Shown here: piece after piece, positions 33,522-42,000 of the stretch | Position numbering within the stretch: the stretch's first letter is position 1 | Layout of the letters: every line of letters starts with the position of its first letter | NCBI GenBank assembly: GCA_963678925.1 | Contig: OY787533.1 | Location: 2,418,001 to 2,482,000 of the forward strand | Direction: 5' to 3' | DNA length: 64,000 bases | Source of the DNA: G963665925 sp963678925 | GTDB lineage: Bacteria > Bacillota > Clostridia > Peptostreptococcales > Acidaminobacteraceae | Notes under the pieces: generated by a model | Databases searched by the model: none | What the model was told of the DNA's origin: nothing | What the model saw: only the letters and a program-made list of their open reading frames with translations | Translations under genes and position numbers: made by a program

Positions 33522-34139
33522 ATGCCGAGAAAAACATTTGATAATCTCCCGAAAGAAAAAAAGAAGCAAATTATTGATGCAGGTATCCGACTCTTTTCAA
33601 GTGAGTCATTTAAAGAAGTGAAGGTGTCAAAAATTATTCGGGAAGCTGATATTCCCAGAAGCAGCTTCTACGACTATTTTGACGACAAGGAGGACTTCTA
33701 TGTGGCGCTGATTAAGCAAATTGGTGCTCAAAAAGAGGCCTTCTATCTTGAGCATCACAAGGACCAAGATGAGAACTCGGGCTATGATTTCTTTGATGAA
33801 CTGAAACACTTGTACAGTTTGGGCATACGGTTCTCACTGCAAAATACAGCGTATGACAGATTCCTGAAAAATGCGGTACAAAATATGGATATTCTCAAGA
33901 AAAACTTTGGGGATGAAGTTTTGGATACGAGTGCTCTTTTTAAACAGATGTTGGTCAGGGGCATTGAGTCGGGTTCCTTGCGCAGTGATATGGACATTGA
34001 TTTTACAGCCACTATAATCAGTGTTTTGTCAGCGCAAATGATGGTTAAGGGAGTATCTGACCAGAGAACAATAGAAGCAGTAATAGATGAAATGACTTGT
34101 AAAATGATTGATATTATCAGACGCGGAATACAGTGCTGA
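33522..34139 (+). CDS. TetR-family transcriptional regulator
   Basis: 205 residues from ATG 33522, one base after the stop of the glycosyltransferase gene. The DNA-binding domain is FDNLPKEKKKQIIDAGIRLF, then VSKIIREADIPRSSFYDYFD. The C-terminal ligand domain is not classifiable by eye. Tight coupling makes it the likely repressor of its own operon, acting at the palindrome 32249-32265. Confidence 0.88.
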   Translation: MPRKTFDNLPKEKKKQIIDAGIRLFSSESFKEVKVSKIIREADIPRSSFYDYFDDKEDFYVALIKQIGAQKEAFYLEHHKDQDENSGYDFFDELKHLYSLGIRFSLQNTAYDRFLKNAVQNMDILKKNFGDEVLDTSALFKQMLVRGIESGSLRSDMDIDFTATIISVLSAQMMVKGVSDQRTIEAVIDEMTCKMIDIIRRGIQC

Positions 34140-34238
34140 TGCCTATTCATTTTTGACGATAGTATTTGAATAAGAACAAGAGACTTATTATAATGCTTTT
34201 AGAGGACCAGGTTACGAATACATCTTTGGGAGGACCAA

Positions 34239-34745
34239 ATGAAAAAGACGAAGCATTTGAAAATGCTCTTGGTAGTTCTAGCAGTCACGGTGATTACACT
34301 TGCCGGATGTCAAAGTGGAGGTGGAACATCAGCTGACTATAAGTATTATTCTCAGGCTCAATTGAAAAGTGCCCTTGAAAATGACCTGCCACTTGTAATT
34401 TTTGATGTTCAAGTTGAAGCGGATTTTAGCGCAGACCATATTGAAGGTGCCATAGCAACATACGCCTTTCCAGTAAAAAGCGATGATGACAAGGCGAAAA
34501 TTGATGCTCAGCTTGAGCTACTTGAGGAAACGGACAGTGATATTGTCATCATATGCCCTATGGGTCGCGTTGGCGCTGAATGAACCTATGTCTATTTGAT
34601 TGAAAAAGGGATTGCCTCTGAGCGATTATTCATTCTAGAAGGCGGGCAGGCTGGCTGGACAAGTGACACTGACAATACAGACACCATAAATAATCAAGAG
34701 GATATAAACGAGACGGATGATACAGATTCATCAGCAGATACATGA
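34239..34745 (+). pseudogene. Lipoprotein rhodanese-like protein interrupted by an in-frame TGA
   Basis: The frame from ATG 34239 (TGGGAGG upstream) covers 168 codons to TGA 34743-34745 with one internal TGA at codon 115 (34581-34583). A lipoprotein signal (LLVVLAVTVITLAGC) precedes a rhodanese domain: VIFDVQVEADFSADHIEGA, the active-site cysteine in IICPMGRVGAE, and after the TGA TYVYLIEKGIASERLF and ILEGGQAGW. Relatives usually carry an ordinary residue such as Arg at the TGA position, and CGA to TGA is a single transition, so a nonsense mutation is the simplest reading. Selenocysteine insertion is possible because the organism makes a selenoprotein, but I see no clear SECIS hairpin after this TGA. 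Confidence 0.7.
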
Positions 34746-34798
34746 GGTGCATGATAAATTGTAGGTTTACAATTTGAACAAATGAAAGAGGTAAATTT

Positions 34799-34996
34799 AT
34801 GCCTGGAACAAAAAGATCAAACATCAGACCGGGGTTGTCGGTAAAGGTGGTTCAGAAGCAGGACCAGCGTACAGGCAAGCTGACAGACGGTGTTGTACAG
34901 CGTCTCCTTACAAAATCTCCGAATCATCCGCATGGCATCAAGGTCATGCTTGAAAGTGGGATTGTGGGGCGTGTAAAGGAAATAAGTGAACAGTAA
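34799..34996 (+). CDS. YwbE-like small protein (DUF2196)
   Basis: 65 residues after GAGGTAAATTT. GTKRSNIRPGLSVKVVQKQD and KLTDGVVQRLLTKSPNHPHG followed by GIKVML are characteristic of the YwbE family, which has the usual length of about 65 residues. It resembles a small KOW/SH3-like fold. Function unknown. A terminator follows. Confidence 0.85.
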   Translation: MPGTKRSNIRPGLSVKVVQKQDQRTGKLTDGVVQRLLTKSPNHPHGIKVMLESGIVGRVKEISEQ

Positions 34997-35008
34997 ATAG
35001 TAATCAGG

Positions 35009-35041
35009 AGCATCTGACTGAAAAGGTTGGATGCTTTTTTA
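35009..35041 (+). terminator. Terminator after ywbE-like gene
   Basis: AGCATC pairs with GATGCT, then six Ts. Between here and the riboswitch the sequence is AT-rich without a gene. Confidence 0.65.
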
Positions 35042-35254
35042 GGTATAAGACCATGGTTTGGAACAAGCACTTATGTAAGACATAACTGTAAAAAACAAAA
35101 GATAATCGACACCGCTCAATTGACAAAATAGTGCAATATAATGGAAAAATAAATAATATAATGAGTATTATTCGTAAAATTGTATTGATTCGATTCAGTC
35201 CATGCTGTAAAATAATCAAGTTGTGAAAAGTAAATATTGTGATTGAAGATTGTT

Positions 35255-35435
35255 GGAGAGTCAAGCCGAGTGCTTGCGCCGAAGAGGAAAAATGATTATC
35301 TTGCTGGAGAGGTCATTGAAGCTTTCAGGTATTATACAATAATTGGACACACCCCTGGAGAGATCACTTAAATGTGGCATCAAAGGAGCAAACCAAGTCA
35401 TAAGCTTGGTGAAACTTTCAGATAAAAGGACAGGG
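35255..35435 (+). promoter_or_regulatory. Tandem glycine riboswitch
   Basis: Two aptamers are visible. The first runs from GGAGAG (35255) through GCCGAAGAGG and CTTTCAGGTA to GGACACAC (35345). The second runs from GGAGAG (35357) through CATCAAAGGAGCAAAC and ACTTTCAGATAAAAGGACAG (to 35435). This order of GGAGAG, CCGAAG/CAAAGGAGCAA, CTTTCAG and GGACA is the glycine aptamer signature, and the short linker is as in tandem glycine switches. It controls the amino acid permease at 35529, which suggests that glycine or a close relative is the transported or sensed substrate. Confidence 0.88.
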
Positions 35436-35436
35436 C

Positions 35437-35481
35437 GCATGCAGCATTTTTTTGTGCTATACTGCGTTCTTTTTTTATGTG
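35437..35481 (+). terminator. Expression-platform hairpin of the glycine riboswitch
   Basis: CGCATGCAGCA and TGTGCTATACTGCG can pair around a T7 loop, and T7 follows the second arm. It would stop transcription before the permease unless the aptamer changes the fold. Confidence 0.5.
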
Positions 35482-35528
35482 CATTTTCTCTTTTTCACAG
35501 CAAAGCACATTACCGCAGGGAGGATAAA

Positions 35529-36881
35529 ATGAAGGAAACAACTTTAAAAAAGGAAATTGGTTTACTGGAAGCAATGACAATGGTTGTGGGGGTTGTTATT
35601 GGTTCGGGAATATTTTTCAAAGCGTCTACGGTATTCAGCCAGGCTGGTAGTCCGTTTATGGGAATTCTCGCATGGATTTTGGGCGGTCTGATCACGATGG
35701 CTTCCGCATTAACGGTGACTGAAATTGCAACAACCATTCCCAAGACGGGGGGCATTTTTGCTTACCTAAATGAACTGTATGGCGGAAAAACGGCCTTTCT
35801 ATTTGGCTGGATGCAAAGTCTTATTTATGTTCCGGGCGTTGTAGCGGCCCTATCCATTGTACTTATTTCTCAAGCTACCTTTTTTGTTGAAATATCACCA
35901 GTTATGCAAAAGCTACTCGCCATTGCATTCATCTTCTTTATTATTTTTATCAACGTATTGTCAACAAAGCTCGGCAGTCGGGTTCAGCTTGTTTCAACAA
36001 TAGCTAAGCTAATTCCGATTATTGCAATTATCGGCTACGGCCTTGTAAATGGTACTGCGCAGGGATTTGATGCGATTTTAAGTGGTGTTTCCAGTTCTGG
36101 AAATCAGGCTGTCAACTACACGGGTCTTGGTGCTGCGATTCTGGGTACGCTTTGGGCCTATGATGGCTGGGTTGGCGTTGGTAATATGGCTGGCGAAATG
36201 CGAAACCCAACAAAAGACCTGCCAAAAGCGATTATCCTGGGTCTATTAGCGATTATTCTTGTCTATATTGCCATAAATACAGCACTTATCAATGTCATGC
36301 CTATTGAAGCAGTTGTTGCTTCATCGCAGGTGACATCAGATGCAGCGGTTATTCTATTTGGAAAGATTGGTGCGAGTATTATTGCTGGGGGCATTATCAT
36401 TTCCATATTTGGTGCACTCAACGGATACCTGATGACGGGTGTACGTGTTCCGTTTGCCATGGCTCAAAGTGGTCTTATGCCATTCTCAAAGACAATTGGG
36501 AAAGTAGATTCACGTTTCGGAACGCCGACCAATGCCTTCCTGTTTGAAGGAACACTGGCTTCCATTTATGTCTTGAGTGGGTCATTTGAAATGCTGACCA
36601 ATTTGGCGATGTTCATGGTATGGGCATTCTTTGTAATGACAGTAGCAGGTATCTTCAGACTCAGAAAAATGAATGCTGGCAAGGAGCGAAGCTACAGCGT
36701 GCCACTTTACCCAATCATTCCGCTTGTGGGAATTTTGGGTGGCGTGTACGTTATTGTCAGCACACTCATGACCAACTTCAGCAGTTCTATCATTGGAATT
36801 GCAATCACAGCAACGGGTCTTCCTGTCTATATGGTCTTGACGAAAAAGGAAGAAGAGAAGCTTGCAGTTCGTATTGATTAA
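35529..36881 (+). CDS. APC-family amino acid permease under glycine riboswitch control
   Basis: 450 residues from ATG 35529 (AGGGAGGA upstream). In-frame codons further upstream lie inside the riboswitch and are not used. About 12 membrane helices are seen. The first-helix motif is VVGVVIGSGIFFKAS, and the family motif GALNGYLMTGVRVPFAMAQ occurs in the middle. It looks like the LAT/serine-threonine exchanger branch. Together with the upstream switch it is probably a glycine, serine or alanine exporter or importer; the direction cannot be told. Confidence 0.88.
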   Translation: MKETTLKKEIGLLEAMTMVVGVVIGSGIFFKASTVFSQAGSPFMGILAWILGGLITMASALTVTEIATTIPKTGGIFAYLNELYGGKTAFLFGWMQSLIYVPGVVAALSIVLISQATFFVEISPVMQKLLAIAFIFFIIFINVLSTKLGSRVQLVSTIAKLIPIIAIIGYGLVNGTAQGFDAILSGVSSSGNQAVNYTGLGAAILGTLWAYDGWVGVGNMAGEMRNPTKDLPKAIILGLLAIILVYIAINTALINVMPIEAVVASSQVTSDAAVILFGKIGASIIAGGIIISIFGALNGYLMTGVRVPFAMAQSGLMPFSKTIGKVDSRFGTPTNAFLFEGTLASIYVLSGSFEMLTNLAMFMVWAFFVMTVAGIFRLRKMNAGKERSYSVPLYPIIPLVGILGGVYVIVSTLMTNFSSSIIGIAITATGLPVYMVLTKKEEEKLAVRID

Positions 36882-36991
36882 GGTATATGCATAGATGCTT
36901 CTAGTAGATATTGATTGATTATTTTAAATTAAAACGGCGAGCGTGCACTGCGTAACAAGCTTGTCTGTTTGTTGAAATATATTATCATCGT

Positions 36992-37006
36992 GTCGACTTT
37001 GTCGAC
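36992..37006. repeat. GTCGAC-ttt-GTCGAC hairpin
   Basis: A six-base perfect stem with a TTT loop, preceded by TCATCGT. The same unit, preceded by TCATCTT, occurs at 53650-53664 at the edge of a palindromic element. Confidence 0.6.
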
Positions 37007-37012
37007 GCCCAG

Positions 37013-37044
37013 ATCCTCTGACTTTGACAGTCAGGGGATTTTTT
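37013..37044 (+). terminator. Terminator, probably for the permease gene
   Basis: ATCCTCTGACT pairs with AGTCAGGGGAT and is followed by TTTTTT. Confidence 0.8.
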
Positions 37045-37196
37045 ATTGTCTAGGAAATTTCAATTCCTAGACAATAAAAAAAGCGGGGATTGACAAGGGG
37101 TTCCCCTTGTCCGATTTAAGGAGGGTGCTCAGCTGGCTTTGCCAGCGTCGAAGGGAACCATAGGGTTCACTAGCGAAACGCCGAAGGCGTCTTTTT
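37045..37196. repeat. Cluster of five consecutive small palindromes
   Basis: In order: ATTGTCTAGGAA/TTCCTAGACAAT (37045-37075), GACAAGGGG/CCCCTTGTC (37092-37111), GCTGGC ttt GCCAGC (37132-37146), GAACC ata GGGTTC (37155-37168) and ACGCC gaa GGCGT with T5 (37178-37196). No protein frame covers them. The remaining gap to 37473 is AT-rich and presumably holds the promoter of the next cluster. Confidence 0.7.
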
Positions 37197-37472
37197 ATGA
37201 TTTAAATATAGAAATCAAGGTTTTGCTCGGGTAGGAAAGTTTTGTTCAGAGAGGAATAAGACTTAATATAAAATGCTTCCGCTTTTTTAAAGTCCATAAT
37301 TATGTATAAAATTGAGGATATTTTGCATAATAGCGTGCATTTTTTAATATAATAGATATTATAATCCAAGCTAAATGAGCCGATAGCATTGGAATGCTTG
37401 CTTCATTATTGGTTCTGTCTCAAAAGATGAGGCAAGTTGTCTATTAAAACATTAAAAAAGGAGTCATGGTTT

Positions 37473-38006
37473 ATGCATAAAAAAAAGAGTAGAGGTATGA
37501 AAGTATTCTTGATTCTCCTAGGCGTTCTTGCAACCGTGTTTATTGGATTTATAATTTTCGTGGCAGTTGTAGCCAAGGATATGTTCCGAGATATTTCTGA
37601 AGATGAACTCGATATGTTGGACATCGTTGTTTTAAGTGAGACGCATAAGGTGGGAGAACCCATCGGCATAGAGTTTGTAAATAATGGCGTAGAGGGTCTT
37701 TTTGACGCACAGCTCGATGTAGCCTATGTCGGGGAAGATGGGAAGAGGGAATACGCACCTGATCTTTTCATGACCAATATAACCTTGGCTGAAGCCTATT
37801 CAAAAGAGGAAATCATGGGTATCTTTCCAGAGGTGGCAGAAGCGGATTTATTTTGGTATACCGATGAAAATGAGCGGGTAGTCAGTGCGCCGTATGGTGT
37901 CTTTGTGCCTGATAAACCTGGTGATTACGAAATAGAGGCGGTACTCTACTATAAATCGACGTCTCCATCGACTGCGATTACTCAGCGTATCACCGTGAAG
38001 GAATAG
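37473..38006 (+). CDS. Membrane-anchored protein with extracytoplasmic beta-rich domain
   Basis: 177 residues from ATG 37473, with AAAAGGAG upstream. A lysine-rich N-terminus (MHKKKSRGMK) and a single hydrophobic helix (VFLILLGVLATVFIGFIIFVAV, residues about 11-32, quoted in part) anchor it. The outer part is acidic and beta-type (VGEPIGIEFVNNGVEG, DKPGDYEIEAVLYYKS), like an immunoglobulin or calycin-style sandwich. Family not recognised. It heads a rightward cluster with the zinc-ribbon and giant surface protein genes. Confidence 0.75.
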   Translation: MHKKKSRGMKVFLILLGVLATVFIGFIIFVAVVAKDMFRDISEDELDMLDIVVLSETHKVGEPIGIEFVNNGVEGLFDAQLDVAYVGEDGKREYAPDLFMTNITLAEAYSKEEIMGIFPEVAEADLFWYTDENERVVSAPYGVFVPDKPGDYEIEAVLYYKSTSPSTAITQRITVKE

Positions 38007-38102
38007 AGCATTTGCAGTATTAGCAGTCCGAGGCTGCGACGTGATATGGGGGATTTGATTTAAGGTACTTAGGCTACCTGTAGGGATCTGATGGAGGTGA
38101 CC

Positions 38103-39032
38103 ATGGATTTAAAGAAGTATGAGCAGAAATACTATGAACTGAAAGGAAAGCACGGTTGTAACGTTATTTCCGATGCGGAATATGAGAAGGAAATCAAAGC
38201 GCTCAAAATAAAAGACAGTAACGGAGACTGGTGTAGGATTGATGAGGCAACAGGCCAGTGGCAGGTGTTTAATGGAGATGAATGGGTAAAAAAGCAGCCT
38301 TTCATTGGGCCGGTAAGTCAAGTCGATGTAAGAAGCGACAGTGAGCCTGCTAGTGAGACGCTTGTTGCTGATGAAGAGCCTGAAATCGATTATGAAGACC
38401 TCGTCGAATACGTGGAGACTTATGAGGATGATCCTGACGACTATTTGACAGACCCGAACGAGCTGCAGGGTAAGATGAAGGAACTGGCTGAGGTGGACTT
38501 TTCAGAAGAGGTTAGAGCCTTGATGGTCAATGCGTCGGACAAAAGCATATTTGATGATGAAGATTTTTCAACCTATGAAATCAGCAGAAATCCAAACTTT
38601 TATGATGACCAGACACAGATGATGAAGACCGACGCGCTTACGGAAGCGGATGAAAGAGCAAAGCAGTCTATTTCGGGTTCAGGACCAAAAACCATCATAC
38701 CGACAGTGACAGGCAAACCGCCGGAGATTACTTCGGAAATGCTGTCCATGTTTGGTGCAATGAAAGCTGTCAAATCAACCGTGACAGCAGCAAAAAAAGT
38801 GAAAAAGGCCTATACGGAAAACACTGTGAAAAGAGCCAAGACTGAAGAATCAGCTGCTCAAAATATCTGTAGCAAGTGCAGCACCCCTCTTAAGCCGGGA
38901 CAAAAATTCTGTACCAAATGCGGTACGTCTGTAGAGCAAAAACCGCCAAAAGGACAGTGCCACAAATGTGGTGCTGAAAATCGAGAAAACAGTAAGTTCT
39001 GCAAGATGTGCGGTACCAAGCTGAACAAATAA
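38103..39032 (+). CDS. Double zinc-ribbon protein with acidic middle region
   Basis: 309 residues from ATG 38103 with GGAGGT upstream. The N-terminus (KYEQKYYELKGKHGCNV) is a helical segment that is followed by a tryptophan motif (DWCRIDEATGQWQVFNG). Residues about 80-250 are acidic and low in structure. The C-terminus has two zinc ribbons: CSKCSTPLKPGQKFCTKCG and CHKCGAENRENSKFCKMCG. No signal peptide, so it is cytoplasmic. It overlaps the ribosome site of the next gene at 20 bp distance. The ribbon pair suggests a scaffold or partner-binding role; function unknown. Confidence 0.8.
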   Translation: MDLKKYEQKYYELKGKHGCNVISDAEYEKEIKALKIKDSNGDWCRIDEATGQWQVFNGDEWVKKQPFIGPVSQVDVRSDSEPASETLVADEEPEIDYEDLVEYVETYEDDPDDYLTDPNELQGKMKELAEVDFSEEVRALMVNASDKSIFDDEDFSTYEISRNPNFYDDQTQMMKTDALTEADERAKQSISGSGPKTIIPTVTGKPPEITSEMLSMFGAMKAVKSTVTAAKKVKKAYTENTVKRAKTEESAAQNICSKCSTPLKPGQKFCTKCGTSVEQKPPKGQCHKCGAENRENSKFCKMCGTKLNK

Positions 39033-39052
39033 TCAGATACATAGGAGGGCGT

Positions 39053-42000
39053 ATGTTTAAGAAGTTTATGACAATAGTCATTTTGTTGACTATGACAACT
39101 CTATTTCAAGCAGTTCCAGGCTATGGATCAGATGAAGCGGGCATTATGGTCACTGCCAAGCATTTGGATTTACCAGAAGAATTTCGGATTGATCTTTCAC
39201 AGAGTGAAATTGAAAACAGTCCCTATGTACTTCATGACTCAGTTTCTGATAGTGGTGATTACCTCTACTATAATAACACCAGAGTCGACATGGACATGAA
39301 AATTGACTTTCCGAGGGTAAAGGTGAATACCTACTACGCACGTTGGAATGAGCCATCGGATAATTTGCTTATAACGAGTGCTTTTTCGGGCATGTTTTCA
39401 GAAGAGAACGGCCAGACCATATTATCTGGAAAGCTATATTTGATTATGTCTTTAGCAGATCCAGAGGTAGATGCAGATATTCCATACCATGTTGATGTAT
39501 TTGATATCAAGTATAGAAAGGTATCAGAAGAAGCTGTAGCAGATTTAACGACTGAAGAGTGGTTAGATGAGCTTCCAGAACTTGAAAGGAATCTAACGGC
39601 GCTGTTTGGGACTTATCCCAAATCTGATGGGACGCCTTATATTGGTGTTTGGACTGCGTATGAGGTGAGCGATTCTAATACTGGGGAGAACATTCAAATT
39701 CAACAGTTAGACACTGCCAGACTGTTCGCTTTCAGATATAAAAATGAGGACTTTTCAAACACAGGTAACACTGGGGGAACAGAATTCGTACCTGATGGCG
39801 GAAGTACTACGAGTGGAAATACGGGCGGCGGTACCAGCGATTGGGATGATGATGGCGGAAGTCCATTATCTGGCCTGCTTGGTTTAGGGGTTGGTGTAGC
39901 AGCTATAGCTGGAATCATGCGAGCCCGAAAAAATAAAAAGCAGAAAAAAGGTCTGAAAAAAGCCAAAAAGAAGACTAAAAAGCAAAAAAACAAGGTGCCA
40001 ACAACAGATCAAGAAATTTTGGATGCCTGGAACACTTCGGATATCAATGAGGATGCCAGCCTTATCACCGATAGCGATGTTCGAGATTACGAGGCTTGGG
40101 AGAAGGGGGAAGAAATCGATTCTGATGAGACAGAGACACATCCTGACTTCCAGAATGACTCAAGTGAAGCCCCTTCTACCGATGATGTATCTGAAGATGC
40201 GTATGAGGAAGAAGATACGGATGACGATGACGACAAGGAAAAACCAAAACTGATTTTAAGTGACAGCAATGTACTCTTAGTGAAGGGAAAGAAGAACCAG
40301 GTACGTGTTAAGGCGTCAGTGATTCGTACCAAACTGGATTACAATTTTGAACTGGCAATGGACCTGGGAACCACAGCGAGAGCGAATATTGAAGTTATTG
40401 ATGGCAGACAGATTTATCTGCACTTCGAGGTAGCCGACGCCAATCTTGGATTTGCAGAAACGTGCAGAGAATTCAGCGGTCAAGTTATAGCCACAAGTGT
40501 TGAAAATACCTACAGCAGGGATATTTCACTTGTGGTTGGACAGGAAGGATTATTCTTAGATTCAGAAGACCCTGTCAAGATTATTGCAGATGCAGAGACG
40601 GTCACTGATTTGAGATTCACGGCGACAAGGGTACATGATAATCACTTGATTACAGACTTCAGGAAGCTGGATGCCAATAAATTTCAATTTGAATTCAAAG
40701 CGGACGATCCGATTTCGGCAAATGCCTTTGAAGCTGCAGATATCAATTTTGAAGTTATTCCTGAGCTTGAAGGCTTGGGTAGAGCGGCAGACAACTATGA
40801 CCGCAACAACACCTTTGTCACTTTGAGTTATAGCCTGAAAACCAAAAATCCACTGCCGTCTGGTAAGAACAAGGACAGTGCCTACAATAGCTACAAAGGC
40901 ACCCTGACGGTGACTTCCTTGGAAGACCCAGACATTCAGGAATGGGTGGATGTTGAACTCCTCTTGCCGGCGGAACCGCCAGAATCACAGAAGATTGAAG
41001 ACGAGTACATATTCACCAAGAAATTCATTAATAAATATGTGCCAGAGAAAACGGGCTACAGAGAGAAATTCTTAGACCTCTTAGAGAAGAACAAAATGGT
41101 CTGGGGCTCAAAAGGTATTTATGAGTTCCGCCATAAAATGTGGCGTACAGCTCAGAAACTGTGGGAGGCTGAAGGCCTTCAGGGCTATGTGGACATTCAG
41201 AAGCAGATTGAAAGGTACGATGAAATCCGCAGCTGGGTAGAATGGATGGGCGATATTGCCCTCTCTGTTGTCTTGAATGTCTATACGAGTCCAGGGGTTG
41301 GTGGCGCGGCCACTCAAATGGTTATTGAGATGTTCAAGGATACCTTGAAATCATTAATCAATCACTACAAAGATACCGTAGAAATGAAAGGGAAGTTTAC
41401 CAAAAAAGATATTGACGTGTGGCAGGATCAGCAGCTGGAACAATTGTTATTCTCTTCACCGGACCGATTGGTGTCTGTAGCCTCTATGAAGGGCATTATC
41501 AAGGGACCAAAAATGTTCATGTATATGCTAGGCGTCATGTTCCTTAGAGGTCTATTTACAGACAAAGGCCTGTGGCAAAAATGGGGGGAACTTTCAGTTG
41601 AAGGCGAAGGCGAGGGTGAGGTTGTAACGGACTTGTTTACAGCACTATACCGTGCTACAAAAGAGTTCGCCAAAGGCATGAGCACGACCCTAATTGTCAT
41701 GTTCCTAACCAAACACACCATCAAGTCTGCCATTCGACATAACCAGTATATCCATGAAGGGCATACAACACAGAAACCCATCAAGGTTGACCGGGATGTG
41801 CAAAAGCAGTTTATGGTCGATGAATACAAGCGCAAGAATATTCCTGTGAAGCAGAATAGAACATTTGTCATTGATGAACTTCCATCTACCGTGAAAGCGC
41901 TGGTGAACAATGCCAAAAACGGTGCTGCGAACTTGGATGATGTCATCAAATGCCTCAAGGACACAGAGTACAATACCATGCGTTCTCTGAAAAATGCGCC

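Noticed and set aside
34584..34640. SECIS element after the rhodanese TGA
   Set aside because: I tried to pair the 50 bases after the TGA and found no stable stem at the right distance.
35343..35528. N-terminal extension of the permease
   Set aside because: The upstream codons overlap the second glycine aptamer and the expression-platform hairpin; the ribosome site points to 35529.
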